From Bacilli bacterium (GTDB taxonomy: Bacteria; Bacillota_I; Bacilli_A; RF39; UBA660), in the NCBI GenBank assembly GCA_022793145.1, contig JAAWCI010000050.1:1-37672 (forward strand): 37,672 nt of DNA, given 5' to 3'. Under the pieces are notes generated by a model. It was given only the letters and a program-made list of their open reading frames with translations, was not told where the DNA came from and did no database searches. Position 1 is the first letter of the stretch. Every line of letters starts with the position of its first letter. Positions 1 to 7,664 of this stretch are shown here, in pieces. Both the position numbers and the translations under genes were made by a program.

Positions 1-13
1 GGAGGTGAAGAAG

Positions 14-337
14 ATGAAGCTAGTAAATATTGATTATATTCCAGGAGAAGAGATAATAGAAGCGTTGGGAATTGTAAAAGGACAAATTGTTCAATCTAAA
101 AATATAGGAAGAGATTTTATGGCAGGAATGAAAACGATTGTAGGAGGAGAAATTGCTGGATATACAGAAATGATAGCGACAGCCAGACAGATGGCTACAA
201 AAAGAATGGTAGATGATGCGAAAAACTTAGGGGCTGATGCAATCATTAATATTCGTTATGGTTCATCAGCTGTTATGAATGGAGCGGCAGAAATCATTGC
301 ATATGGAACTGCTGTAAAACTAAAGAAAAGAGATTAA
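14..337 (+). CDS. YbjQ-family (UPF0145) protein
   Basis: The protein has 107 residues and looks like the small YbjQ/UPF0145 family of about 100-110 residues, whose members form multimers and have no firm biochemical role. Visible features are a glycine-rich middle (FMAGMKTIVGGEIAGYTEM), a helix with ARQMATKRM, and the typical strand pair LGADAIINIRYG followed by EIIAYGTAVKL. I chose the ATG at 14 because GGAGG at 1-5 lies 8 bases before it; the in-frame GTG at 5 overlaps that ribosome site. The upstream context is outside the window. A hairpin terminator closes it directly, so it seems to end a transcription unit. Family assignment is fairly secure; function is unknown. Confidence 0.85.
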   Translation: MKLVNIDYIPGEEIIEALGIVKGQIVQSKNIGRDFMAGMKTIVGGEIAGYTEMIATARQMATKRMVDDAKNLGADAIINIRYGSSAVMNGAAEIIAYGTAVKLKKRD

Positions 338-349
338 AGTCTCTTTTTC
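327..349 (+). terminator. Rho-independent terminator after the YbjQ-like gene
   Basis: AAAGAGA (327-333) pairs with TCTCTTT (340-346) around a 6-base loop and is followed by T residues. The stem starts inside the last codons of the gene. Confidence 0.7.
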
Positions 350-393
350 TATTATGAAAAGTGTGATAAAATAAAGTTAGAAAAGAGGATAGT

Positions 394-825
394 ATGGAAA
401 ATAGAAAAAAGGTTGTAGGAACATTATTTTTTAGAGATGGTAAATTATTGATTGATAAGCCACGAAAAAGACCAACTTATCAAATGATAGGCGGAAGCGT
501 AGAGGAAAGTGAAAGTGAGTATGATGCTGCAATTAGAGAGTGTCGAGAAGAATTAGGCGCAAAAGCGATCTTTGACCCTAAAAAGATTGTTCCATTTATG
601 GATTTTGATGAAATAGCAACAAGTGATCAAAAAACACTTTTACATATGTATATTTTTATGTATGAAGGAGAGTTAGAAGGAGACTTAACAACATCTGAAG
701 AAATAGAAGATTTTATGTGGTTTGGAGCTGAAGACGATTTTTCAATTCTTTCTAATACATTAAAAAATGAAATCGTTCCAACTTGCATTAAAGAAGGGTA
801 TATGAGATTACCAAAACAAAAATAG
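394..825 (+). CDS. Nudix hydrolase
   Basis: This 143-residue protein carries a complete Nudix box: glycine, five residues, glutamate, seven residues, then RECREELGA (about residues 31-53). Such enzymes hydrolyse nucleoside diphosphates linked to another group, using the REXXEE glutamates to bind magnesium. The substrate cannot be told from the sequence. It begins with MENRKKVVGTLFFRDGKLL, the usual first strands of the fold, and its length is normal for a single-domain Nudix protein. AGAGGA lies 6-7 bases before the ATG. The next gene starts 15 bases downstream of its stop and is probably co-transcribed. Confidence 0.9.
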   Translation: MENRKKVVGTLFFRDGKLLIDKPRKRPTYQMIGGSVEESESEYDAAIRECREELGAKAIFDPKKIVPFMDFDEIATSDQKTLLHMYIFMYEGELEGDLTTSEEIEDFMWFGAEDDFSILSNTLKNEIVPTCIKEGYMRLPKQK

Positions 826-840
826 AATGGAGGGATAATA

Positions 841-1518
841 ATGGCAAATATAAGTCAGAATGATTATTACTATTATTTACATAAAACAAATGTCAGCAGT
901 CCAGAAAAGATTGAAAGTATATTTAATGAAGGATTAAAAAGTAATTATGATTATAGCATTCATTCTACATTGATGCCAATTGATGAAGAAGCTTTGAAAA
1001 ATATAGGATTAGAACAGATCGTTATAAATTATTTAGGGAATAGTGAAGATTATAACTGCGTATTTGTTGTTAAAATTCCAAAAAGATATATGTCTTGTGT
1101 TATGCATAGAGATGGAAATGTAGATCCAACAATGCCTTTATGGCGTTCATTAGAAGGATATGACCCAATGTTTTCAACTTTATTTACTCCTAAATTAATA
1201 CAAGGGGTATATTGCAGGGATATTAATAAATCATTTACAAACCCTAATTTTAATCCAGTATTTGACCCAAGTGGTTCACAAGTTTCAGATGAACAACTTA
1301 GTGCACTTGCATCTTTCAATTTATACCATTTAGTAGCTTCGTTAAAAGAGAGAAGAAAGATACCATTTCATATTTTATATAGTGATGATAGAAACTCTAA
1401 TAGATGGAAACCAATAATTGATTATTATTCAAAATTATATGGTGTTATTCCAACTCCAATGATTACTTATCAAATGCCAGAGGAAGATAAAGAATTGTTT
1501 AGAAGAAAACATTTATAA
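841..1518 (+). CDS. Uncharacterised protein, possibly ADP-ribosyltransferase-like
   Basis: I do not recognise this 225-residue soluble protein. Near the start it has YYYYLHKTN, then a helix ending IFNEGL, then HSTLMP. A histidine-threonine strand followed by a helix ending in glycine-leucine resembles the entry to the NAD-binding fold of KptA/DarT-like ADP-ribosyltransferases, but I see no clear later catalytic tyrosine or glutamate, so this is a weak guess. The C-terminal half has KIPFHILYSDD and RWKPIIDYYSKLYG, possibly a second small domain. GGAGGG precedes the ATG by 6 bases. It follows the Nudix gene closely and probably shares its transcript. Confidence 0.6.
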   Translation: MANISQNDYYYYLHKTNVSSPEKIESIFNEGLKSNYDYSIHSTLMPIDEEALKNIGLEQIVINYLGNSEDYNCVFVVKIPKRYMSCVMHRDGNVDPTMPLWRSLEGYDPMFSTLFTPKLIQGVYCRDINKSFTNPNFNPVFDPSGSQVSDEQLSALASFNLYHLVASLKERRKIPFHILYSDDRNSNRWKPIIDYYSKLYGVIPTPMITYQMPEEDKELFRRKHL

Positions 1519-1802
1519 AGAACTATACATGTCTTTTATATTGTTCTTTGTAAGTATAATTCAATTCATAATGAAAGTAGAGACATTCTAAATTCCTGAT
1601 GTTGATAATTCATTCTTGATCTTATATTAAACTAACAATTGTTCTAGAACATTTTTCATTCTATAGAATAAATTTTTGTTAATATACATATATTTCTAGT
1701 AAATTCAATGACCATTAAATACGTTTTTAAAAATATGCAAAATAGGAAAACAATTCTTTTGTTTCAATATAGATTATGGTATAATTGATATTACTAGCAT
1801 TT
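1519..1802. other. Non-coding gap before the tRNA
   Basis: About 280 A+T-rich bases with no supportable gene. Just after the upstream stop, AAAGAAC (1517-1523) and GTTCTTT (1543-1549) could pair across a long loop, but no T-tract follows. The tRNA promoter lies near the end of the gap. Confidence 0.5.
1757..1785 (+). promoter_or_regulatory. Likely promoter for the tRNA at 1803
   Basis: A perfect TATAAT (1780-1785) sits 17 bases before the mature tRNA start. The -35 (TTTTGT, 1757-1762, 17-base spacer) is poor. Confidence 0.5.
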
Positions 1803-1876
1803 GCCGCAATAGTATAATGGTATTACGAGGCCATGGTAAGGCTTTAACGTAGGTCCGATTCCTACTTGCGGCACCA
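1803..1876 (+). tRNA. tRNA-Thr (anticodon GGT), atypical
   Basis: Acceptor GCCGCAA (1803-1809) pairs perfectly with TTGCGGC (1866-1872), followed by discriminator A and an encoded CCA. The anticodon arm is AGGCC/GGCTT (1828-1832, 1840-1844) with one G-T pair; the loop ATGGTAA places GGT at 1835-1837, after the conserved T33. The T-arm is GTAGG/CCTAC. G1-C72 and C2-G71 plus GGU fit threonine identity. Oddities: the T-loop reads TCCGATT, so the near-invariant base 55 is C; position 32 is A; the D-stem has only three pairs; and the D-arm (TAGTATAATGGTA) looks like Gly/Gln tRNAs. It could be a specialised or decaying tRNA. Confidence 0.8.
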
Positions 1877-1925
1877 GATTAGTTTGTTATTTAAAATTTT
1901 TATTTATCAAAAAGATGATTTTATT

Positions 1926-1951
1926 CTACTGATTATCAGTAGATTTTTTTT
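1926..1951 (+). terminator. Rho-independent terminator downstream of the tRNA
   Basis: CTACTGA (1926-1932) and TCAGTAG (1936-1942) form a perfect 7-base stem with a TTA loop, followed by A and eight T residues. Confidence 0.85.
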
Positions 1952-2002
1952 GATCATTTAAATAAATTTGTAGTATAATAAAATTACAAAGGAGTGAATA
2001 CA

Positions 2003-2761
2003 ATGCTTAAAGTAAAAGATTTAAAAAAGAAATTTATTAAATATAATTCAAAAAAACAAAAAGAAGAATTTTATGCAGATAATGGGATTTCATTTGAAGC
2101 CAAAGAAGGAGAAATCATAGGAATATTAGGACCAAATGGGGCAGGAAAGACCACATTGCTTCGGATGATTGGTGGAATTTTAGAACCAACTTCTGGAACG
2201 ATTGAAATTGATGGGTTAAATTATATTGAAAATGAAATCGAAATAAAAAAGAATATTGCCTATTTATCGGGAAATACCAAAATTTATAATACTTTATCAA
2301 CTTATGAACTTTTAAAAATGTGTGCTGAAATATATGAAGTTGAAAAGGAAGAAATTGATAACAGAATCAAAAATATTTCAAAGACGTTAAACATGGAAGC
2401 CTTTCTTTACAATAGGATTGCAAATCTTTCAACTGGTCAAACACAAAGAGTCAATATTGCGCGTTGCTTAGTTCATAACCCAAAATATTATATTTTAGAT
2501 GAAGCAACAAGTGGTTTAGATATTATTTCTAGCCAAGTGATTTTAGACTTTATGAAAGAAGAGAAGAAGAAAGGGAAGACAATCCTTTATTCTACACATT
2601 ATATGGAAGAAGCTGAAAATATATGTGATTATGTTGTTATGATTAATAAAGGCGTTATTATCAAAGAAGGAACACCAGAAGAAATTAAAAAAGGAACAAA
2701 GACAACAAACTTAAGAGATGCATTTTTCTCTTTGATAGGAGGCAAAAATAATGAAGAATAA
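2003..2761 (+). CDS. natA: ABC exporter ATP-binding subunit, NatA-like
   Basis: This is a 252-residue ABC ATPase. In order it has Walker A (GPNGAGKTT, about residues 47-55), the signature LSTGQTQR in place of LSGGQ, Walker B with switch (YYILDEATSGLD) and the H-loop histidine (YSTHYMEE). It should energise the membrane partner encoded next, whose start overlaps its last 11 bases. NatAB systems of Bacillus export sodium or, in relatives, toxic compounds; the real substrate here is not visible. The ATG at 2003 fits AAAGGAG at 1987-1993; an in-frame GTG at 1994 would overlap that site. TATAAT at 1974-1979 is the probable -10. Confidence 0.9.
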   Translation: MLKVKDLKKKFIKYNSKKQKEEFYADNGISFEAKEGEIIGILGPNGAGKTTLLRMIGGILEPTSGTIEIDGLNYIENEIEIKKNIAYLSGNTKIYNTLSTYELLKMCAEIYEVEKEEIDNRIKNISKTLNMEAFLYNRIANLSTGQTQRVNIARCLVHNPKYYILDEATSGLDIISSQVILDFMKEEKKKGKTILYSTHYMEEAENICDYVVMINKGVIIKEGTPEEIKKGTKTTNLRDAFFSLIGGKNNEE

Positions 2762-3899
2762 TTTATGGAATATGCTAAAAAAAGAAACTAGAGAAATGTT
2801 TCGTGATAAAAAATCATTATCAATGATGCTAATAATCCCAATTATGATTCCATTATTGGTAATTGGAATGTCAGCATTATTTGAGTCCCAAATTAATAAA
2901 TCAGTAGAAGAATATAATAAAATTGGTTTTTCTTATGAATTATCAGAAGTAGAAAAAGAGATAGCAAAGGAATTACAAATTGATGTCGTAATGAAAGATA
3001 AAGAAGAATTAGAGCAAGCTTATAATGAAAAAAGCATTGATCTATATATTACAAAGGAAGGCAATAAGTATGTTGTACATGGAGATGATAATGAGACAAC
3101 AAGCTATGCTACCTCATTAACGGATCGTTTTTTTGCATCTTATAAGGAATATTTACAAGAAGAATATCTAAAAGAACATAATATGAAGGCAGAAGATGTC
3201 ATTTCTATTATTACAGTAGAAAAAGACATCAAAGAAGTAGAAAATTTTTATGCTAACTACATTATTAATTATGCATTTTTATTTATTATTATGGCAATTA
3301 CAGTATCTGCCACTTATCCAGCAACAGATGCTACAGCAGGAGAAAAAGAAAGAGGAACATTGGAAACATTACTCACTTTTCCAATTAGAAGTAAAGATAT
3401 TATTATTGGCAAATTTTTAAGTGTTAGCTTATCCTCAATTATTACTGGAGCAATCAGTTTATTGTTGACTATTATCTCTTTAATGATTGCTGGAAATATG
3501 TTTAAAATATATGATGGAATCAACTTGATGTTACCAATAGAAAGTATTGTGTTTGCGACCTTAGTAATTATTGCTTATTCTTTTTTAATTAGTGGATTAT
3601 GTATTGCAATTGCAAGTCGTTCTAAATCATTTAAAGAAGCACAAAGTGCTTTAACTCCACTTACTTTTATTTCCTTTTTTCCAGGAATGATAGCATTTAT
3701 GATTAAAATTGAATCTTCTACTTTATTATCGCTTGTTCCTTTTTTGAACTTCACCCTTTTATTTACCGATATAACAGCAGGAACAATAAATTACTTACAT
3801 ATTTTATTAATGCTTATATCAACGATTGCAATTATAACGATTGTTCTTGGAATTATAATCAAACAATATAAATCTGAGCAAGTTCTTTTTTCAAATTAA
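2751..3899 (+). CDS. natB: ABC exporter permease, NatB-like
   Basis: The 382-residue permease has the ABC-2/NatB layout: a short cytoplasmic start (KKETREMFRDKKSL), a first membrane helix at about 22-44, a long extracytoplasmic domain to about 180, then five more helices. The conserved segment ATDATAGEKERGTLETLLTF (about 190-210) is the cytoplasmic coupling region typical of NatB and ABC-2 permeases. AGGAGG sits 8 bases before the ATG, inside the end of natA, so the two subunits are translationally coupled. The gene ends in its own terminator, whose first stem arm is coding. Substrate is uncertain. Confidence 0.88.
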   Translation: MKNNLWNMLKKETREMFRDKKSLSMMLIIPIMIPLLVIGMSALFESQINKSVEEYNKIGFSYELSEVEKEIAKELQIDVVMKDKEELEQAYNEKSIDLYITKEGNKYVVHGDDNETTSYATSLTDRFFASYKEYLQEEYLKEHNMKAEDVISIITVEKDIKEVENFYANYIINYAFLFIIMAITVSATYPATDATAGEKERGTLETLLTFPIRSKDIIIGKFLSVSLSSIITGAISLLLTIISLMIAGNMFKIYDGINLMLPIESIVFATLVIIAYSFLISGLCIAIASRSKSFKEAQSALTPLTFISFFPGMIAFMIKIESSTLLSLVPFLNFTLLFTDITAGTINYLHILLMLISTIAIITIVLGIIIKQYKSEQVLFSN

Positions 3900-3917
3900 A
3901 AGACTTGCTCTTTTTTT
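3876..3917 (+). terminator. Rho-independent terminator of natAB
   Basis: GAGCAAG (3876-3882, within the natB 3' end) pairs with CTTGCTC (3904-3910) and is followed by seven T residues. The loop is 21 bases. Confidence 0.75.
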
Positions 3918-3988
3918 GATAAAATTCGCGAAAATTTTTGTTTCTTTTTTTTGTATTAACTGCTATACTTAAAATAGAAGGTGAGAGA

Positions 3989-5026
3989 GTGAAAAAAAAG
4001 ATAATTTTATTCATCTTGAGTTTACTAGTATTGGGAGTTAGTATTCCACTTTTATATCAAACATTTACAAAGAAGGAAAAGAAGCAAGAAGAACAAAAGA
4101 GTCAGTCAATCGTAGAAGAGGAAAAACCAGTTCCCAAACTACAAATTGTAGATGAAGATTCTAAATCGAGGCCATATGCTGTTATGATTAATAATAATCA
4201 AGCAGCTTGGAAAAATCACGCTGGTTTAAAAGACGCTTATTTGGTTTATGAAATTATAACAGAAGGTGGTATTACTAGAATGATGGCTTTATTTAAAGAC
4301 CAAAATACAGAACGTATTGGATCTGTTCGAAGTTCTAGACATTATTTTTTAGATTATGCCTTAGAAAATGACGCTATTTATGTACATTTTGGTTGGAGTC
4401 CAAAAGCACAATCTGATATTCCAAGCTTGGGAATCAATAACATTAATGGAATTTATGATAATAGTTTTTGGAGAGACCAGACATTAGGGGTAGCTTATGA
4501 ACATACTGCTTTTACAAGTATAGAACTGGTAAATCAGTTGGCTTTAAAAAGAAACTATATAAGAGAAACAGATAAAGATTTATTATTGAATTATAATATT
4601 GAAGAATTGAATATCAATGATAAAGAAGGCGCTTTGATAGCAAATACGATTACAATTCCTTACTCAAAATCTTATACCGTTAGTTATCAATATAATATAG
4701 AAACCAAACGTTATATGCGATATATGAATGATTGGGCTCATACTGATGGTGTAACTGGAGAACATTATTCTACAAAAAACATTATTATTCAAAATGTTGA
4801 GAACTATTCTATGGATTCTTATGGAAGACAAGATTTAAAAAATATTGGTAATGGCAACGGTTATTTTATTACGAATGGCTACGCAGTACCAATCTCTTGG
4901 TCAAAAGAAAGTAGAAGTGGTCAAACAAAATATTCTTATTTAGATGGAACAGAAATAATAGTAAATGATGGAAATACCTTTATCCAGATAGAACCAGTCA
5001 ATATGACACCTACCTTTTTAGAATAG
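3989..5026 (+). CDS. yerB: Membrane-anchored DUF3048 protein, YerB-like
   Basis: The product has 345 residues. A positively charged start (VKKKIILFILSLLVLG) forms one membrane span, followed by a charged linker and the DUF3048 domain. Recognisable pieces are SRPYAVMINN, KDAYLVYEIITEGGITRMMALF, RIGSVRSSRHYFLDYA, and the second half containing DWAHTDG and NGNGYFITNGYAVPISWSK. YerB of Bacillus is a lipoprotein; here there is no lipobox cysteine, so this version is probably held by the uncleaved span. I start it at GTG 3989 after AAGGTGAG; an in-frame ATG at 3938 lies upstream of the likely -10 (TATACT, 3964-3969). Function of the family is unsettled. Confidence 0.85.
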   Translation: MKKKIILFILSLLVLGVSIPLLYQTFTKKEKKQEEQKSQSIVEEEKPVPKLQIVDEDSKSRPYAVMINNNQAAWKNHAGLKDAYLVYEIITEGGITRMMALFKDQNTERIGSVRSSRHYFLDYALENDAIYVHFGWSPKAQSDIPSLGINNINGIYDNSFWRDQTLGVAYEHTAFTSIELVNQLALKRNYIRETDKDLLLNYNIEELNINDKEGALIANTITIPYSKSYTVSYQYNIETKRYMRYMNDWAHTDGVTGEHYSTKNIIIQNVENYSMDSYGRQDLKNIGNGNGYFITNGYAVPISWSKESRSGQTKYSYLDGTEIIVNDGNTFIQIEPVNMTPTFLE

Positions 5027-5043
5027 TGAAAACTATTCTTTTT
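5021..5043 (+). terminator. Rho-independent terminator of the yerB-like gene
   Basis: GAATAGT (5021-5027) and ACTATTC (5032-5038) pair around a GAAA loop, followed by five T residues. The stop codon lies within the first arm. Confidence 0.8.
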
Positions 5044-5126
5044 GACATTTTATTTGAAAAGTTATGGAAAGAGCATACTATTTTTTTAAAATTTGTGATA
5101 TACTATAATAGTTCGAGGTGAAATTC

Positions 5127-5627
5127 ATGACGATGGAACTTGATAGAGAATATAATAATATTGTATATCATATCTTAATAAATGAAGAGTTTAATAAAAT
5201 AAAGTTAATAGAACACCATGGAGTGACAAGATTTGAGCATTCTTTGAAAGTATCTTATTATTCATATAAAATTGCAAAATTTTTGCACTTAGATTACAAA
5301 GATGTAGCACGTGGAGGCTTACTACATGATTTTTTTCTAAGCGATGAAGATAGAACATCCAAAGAACGTTTTTTATCTACTTTTGTGCATCCTAAAAAAG
5401 CAGTTGAAAAATCATTAGAAAATTTTGATTTAAGTGACAAGGAAATTGACATGATTCGGGCTCATATGTTCCCAATTAATATAGCCATTCCAAAATATGC
5501 TGAAAGCTGGGTAGTGAGTTTTGTTGATAAAGGAGTAGCAATGATAGAATTTGAAAAGAAATTTCAAGTACGTTTGGCATATCTTTTTAACGTTTATTTT
5601 TTATTGTTATTGAATCATATAAGATAG
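5127..5627 (+). CDS. HD-domain phosphohydrolase
   Basis: The 166-residue protein shows the HD metal site: a first histidine in RFEHSLKV (about residue 33), the HD pair in GGLLHDFF (about 66-67), a later histidine in RAHMFPI and an aspartate in VSFVDKGVAM. This is the order of metal ligands in HD hydrolases, which cleave phosphate esters of nucleotides or similar compounds; the substrate is unknown. It ends in an unusually hydrophobic stretch (AYLFNVYFLLLL). ATG 5127 is placed 6-7 bases after GAGGTGA; an in-frame GTG at 5118 overlaps that site. TATAAT at 5104-5109 is a likely -10. It stands alone between two terminators. Confidence 0.82.
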   Translation: MTMELDREYNNIVYHILINEEFNKIKLIEHHGVTRFEHSLKVSYYSYKIAKFLHLDYKDVARGGLLHDFFLSDEDRTSKERFLSTFVHPKKAVEKSLENFDLSDKEIDMIRAHMFPINIAIPKYAESWVVSFVDKGVAMIEFEKKFQVRLAYLFNVYFLLLLNHIR

Positions 5628-5644
5628 AAATCTATCTTTTTTTT
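5621..5644 (+). terminator. Rho-independent terminator of the HD gene
   Basis: AGATAG (5622-5627) pairs with CTATCT (5632-5637) around a four-base loop, followed by a run of T residues. The first arm includes the stop codon. Confidence 0.75.
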
Positions 5645-5659
5645 CATTTTAAAACGTGC

Positions 5660-5665
5660 TATAAT
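5660..5665 (+). promoter_or_regulatory. -10 element for tRNA-Arg
   Basis: A perfect TATAAT lies 8 bases before the tRNA. No good -35 is visible because the region overlaps the previous terminator's T-tract. Confidence 0.5.
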
Positions 5666-5673
5666 ATAAATAT

Positions 5674-5750
5674 GTCTCCGTAGCTCAGCTGGATAGAGCG
5701 ACCCCCTCCTAAGGGGTAGGCCGAAGGTTCAAATCCTTTCGGGGACACCA
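5674..5750 (+). tRNA. tRNA-Arg (anticodon CCT)
   Basis: Acceptor GTCTCCG (5674-5680) pairs with CGGGGAC (5740-5746) with one T-G wobble; discriminator A and CCA follow. Anticodon stem ACCCC/GGGGT holds the loop CTCCTAA, giving CCT at 5708-5710, which reads AGG arginine codons. The D-arm (TAGCTCAGCTGGATAGAGC) and T-loop (TTCAAAT) are normal. Confidence 0.95.
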
Positions 5751-5762
5751 TTTATGATTAAA

Positions 5763-5798
5763 AAGTCTTGTAAATAAAGTTTTGCAAGATTTTTTTTG
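5763..5798 (+). terminator. Terminator of tRNA-Arg
   Basis: TCTTG and CAAGA can pair across a 16-base gap, followed by eight T residues. The stem is short. Confidence 0.55.
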
Positions 5799-5912
5799 CC
5801 AAAATATTAAAAACTAAAACAAAAAAATAACCAAACAATTACAAAAATGGTGTATAATAGGAATAGAAGATAGCAAAGGATATCTTGGAGTTTAAAGAGA
5901 GGATTAGAAAAT

Positions 5913-6353
5913 ATGGAAGTAAGTTTTAAAATCGCAACCATAGATGATGTAGAAGCAATTATTACATTATGTAATGAGTGTTTCAATGAAAACACAGATA
6001 TGGAATATGCTAAAAAAGTATTTTTAGAAACAGAACATGACAAAAATCAAATTTATTTGATAGGAGTGGCAAATGGAGAAGTTATTGCACATAGCAAAAT
6101 AACAATTATACCTACAATTTATGAAGATATGAATACATATTCAATCTTAAATCATGTTTGTGTAAAACCAGAATACAGAAGACATAACATTGCAAGTAAA
6201 ATGTTAATAGAATGTGAGCGTCTTTCAAAAGAGAAAGGATGTGTAGCTATGGAGCTTTGGTCAAAAAACTTTAGACAACCTGCACATGCTTGTTATAAAA
6301 AATATGGCTTTGTAGTAAATGATGCAGCATTTTTTTCAAAAACAATAGGTTAG
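5913..6353 (+). CDS. GNAT-family N-acetyltransferase
   Basis: The 146-residue protein has a single GNAT domain. The acetyl-CoA-binding region reads NHVCVKPEYRRHNIASKML (about residues 84-103), matching the V-x-P-x-Y-R-x-x-x-I-A pattern; the usual glycine of R/Q-x-x-G-x-A is asparagine here. The C-terminal YKKYGFV segment also fits the family. Enzymes of this fold transfer acetyl groups from acetyl-CoA to small amines or proteins; the acceptor cannot be inferred. The next gene starts 10 bases after its stop and probably shares the transcript, so it may work with that unknown membrane protein. Confidence 0.88.
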   Translation: MEVSFKIATIDDVEAIITLCNECFNENTDMEYAKKVFLETEHDKNQIYLIGVANGEVIAHSKITIIPTIYEDMNTYSILNHVCVKPEYRRHNIASKMLIECERLSKEKGCVAMELWSKNFRQPAHACYKKYGFVVNDAAFFSKTIG

Positions 6354-6363
6354 GAGTATAGAT

Positions 6364-7545
6364 ATGAAGATTAGTAACGTTTATATAGGTGGCTGGTTTC
6401 AAAGAACGATGCTACAATTATCAGAAATATATGATTTTTTAAGAGATTGCAAATCTCAATTAGATTTAGACCCAGAGAAATTAATTGAATATAGAAAAAA
6501 TTTAGCCATTGGAAAAATAGATTATGGTGTTTCAGGAGAAGAATATATTGAATTTACAACTGCTGTCAATATAAAAGTTAAAATTTTTGAAGATGGGCTT
6601 ATCATTTTAAACAATGAAAAAGTAAGCGAAGATACTTTATTTGCAGACATTGAACATGTAACTGATTATTACGAAAATAAGCTATCACCTGCATTTAGCT
6701 ATCTGTTTAGTTTAGGAGCTCCTGTTCCAAAAGAATTAGCAAATATTGAAACAGTATATCCTTACTTTGTAGTTTGTGATAATGCGACGAAAGAAGAAAT
6801 CTCAGATTTATTATCTAGAACAGAAAAACAAAAATATTTTGAATTTGTAAATGATAAATATGATGTAATTAGAGGAGATAAATATTATTTTATCAATAAC
6901 AAAAAACAATCTTTTGATAACATTGAAAGATATATAGAAGAACAAGTATTTATTAGAGAATTTAAAGGTCAATTGCATCGTTACTTAAATATGCATAGAA
7001 TTATATGGGAGAAAATTGATGCTGTAAAAGAAAACGTCAATGTAAAAGGTTCAGAAATTATTAAATTTACAACAAAATTAGAGGGATATGCCAAAACAAT
7101 TAACTTAATTGATGGAAGAATTGATCAAATGAGCACTTATATTGCAACAAGAGAGAAAATTGCTAAAAGTGATGCCGAATTAGCTGAGTTTTTAGCTATT
7201 TCAGGATATCGCTATGAAACTTTACGTGATACATTAAATTATATTAAATATTTATGGTCAATGACCAAAAATTATGTAGGGTCAGCCCAAAAACTATTTG
7301 AAGGAATAAAACAAGATGTTACAAACAAGTCTGTAGATAGTTTAACAATCGTTACATCGATGAGTGCAGGAGCAGCCATTATAGGATTATTAACTGAAAC
7401 AGCACCAGAATTTACCATTTTTGGAGTATTGTATTTCTTTATCCTAGCAATATTAGGATGGTTCTCTACTAAAATATTGGGGGCTATTTCGAAAAAAAGA
7501 AAATATGAAGTTTCAGATATTGAATATGATAAAAATATCAAATAA
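6364..7545 (+). CDS. Uncharacterised protein with C-terminal membrane hairpin
   Basis: I do not recognise this 393-residue protein. The first roughly 170 residues look globular (strand-rich, with YIEFTTAVNIKVKIFEDGLIILN), residues 190-310 are mainly helical and charged, and two membrane spans close it (about 330-350 and 355-372), followed by a basic tail. This shape, a soluble domain and helical stalk ending in two spans, resembles CorA-type and some membrane effector proteins, but the GMN motif of CorA is absent. It follows the acetyltransferase gene by 10 bases and ends in a strong terminator. No function is proposed. Confidence 0.7.
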   Translation: MKISNVYIGGWFQRTMLQLSEIYDFLRDCKSQLDLDPEKLIEYRKNLAIGKIDYGVSGEEYIEFTTAVNIKVKIFEDGLIILNNEKVSEDTLFADIEHVTDYYENKLSPAFSYLFSLGAPVPKELANIETVYPYFVVCDNATKEEISDLLSRTEKQKYFEFVNDKYDVIRGDKYYFINNKKQSFDNIERYIEEQVFIREFKGQLHRYLNMHRIIWEKIDAVKENVNVKGSEIIKFTTKLEGYAKTINLIDGRIDQMSTYIATREKIAKSDAELAEFLAISGYRYETLRDTLNYIKYLWSMTKNYVGSAQKLFEGIKQDVTNKSVDSLTIVTSMSAGAAIIGLLTETAPEFTIFGVLYFFILAILGWFSTKILGAISKKRKYEVSDIEYDKNIK

Positions 7546-7562
7546 GAGCTTTTGCTCTTTTT
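7544..7562 (+). terminator. Rho-independent terminator
   Basis: AAGAGC (7544-7549) and GCTCTT (7554-7559) form a stem around TTTT with T residues after it. The stem begins in the stop codon. Confidence 0.8.
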
Positions 7563-7664
7563 CTTTTAAACTTAAATTATGAACATTTTAATTTTATTTT
7601 TCACTTCTTTCTTGAATTTGCATTAAAAAATGTGTATGATAAATATGGCAGGGGGGAATTTAAT

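Noticed and set aside
5..13. GTG at 5 as the start of the YbjQ-like gene
   Set aside because: It overlaps the GGAGG ribosome site; ATG 14 is correctly spaced.
1517..1549. Terminator after the unknown gene at 841
   Set aside because: The arms pair but the loop is about 19 bases and there is no T-tract.
6364..7545. CorA magnesium transporter
   Set aside because: Two C-terminal spans fit, but the GMN motif is missing and the rest shows no CorA features.
7632..7664. ATG 7632 as start of the TPR-like gene
   Set aside because: This stretch carries a TATGAT-type -10 and lacks a ribosome site, whereas ATG 7665 follows GGGGGG.
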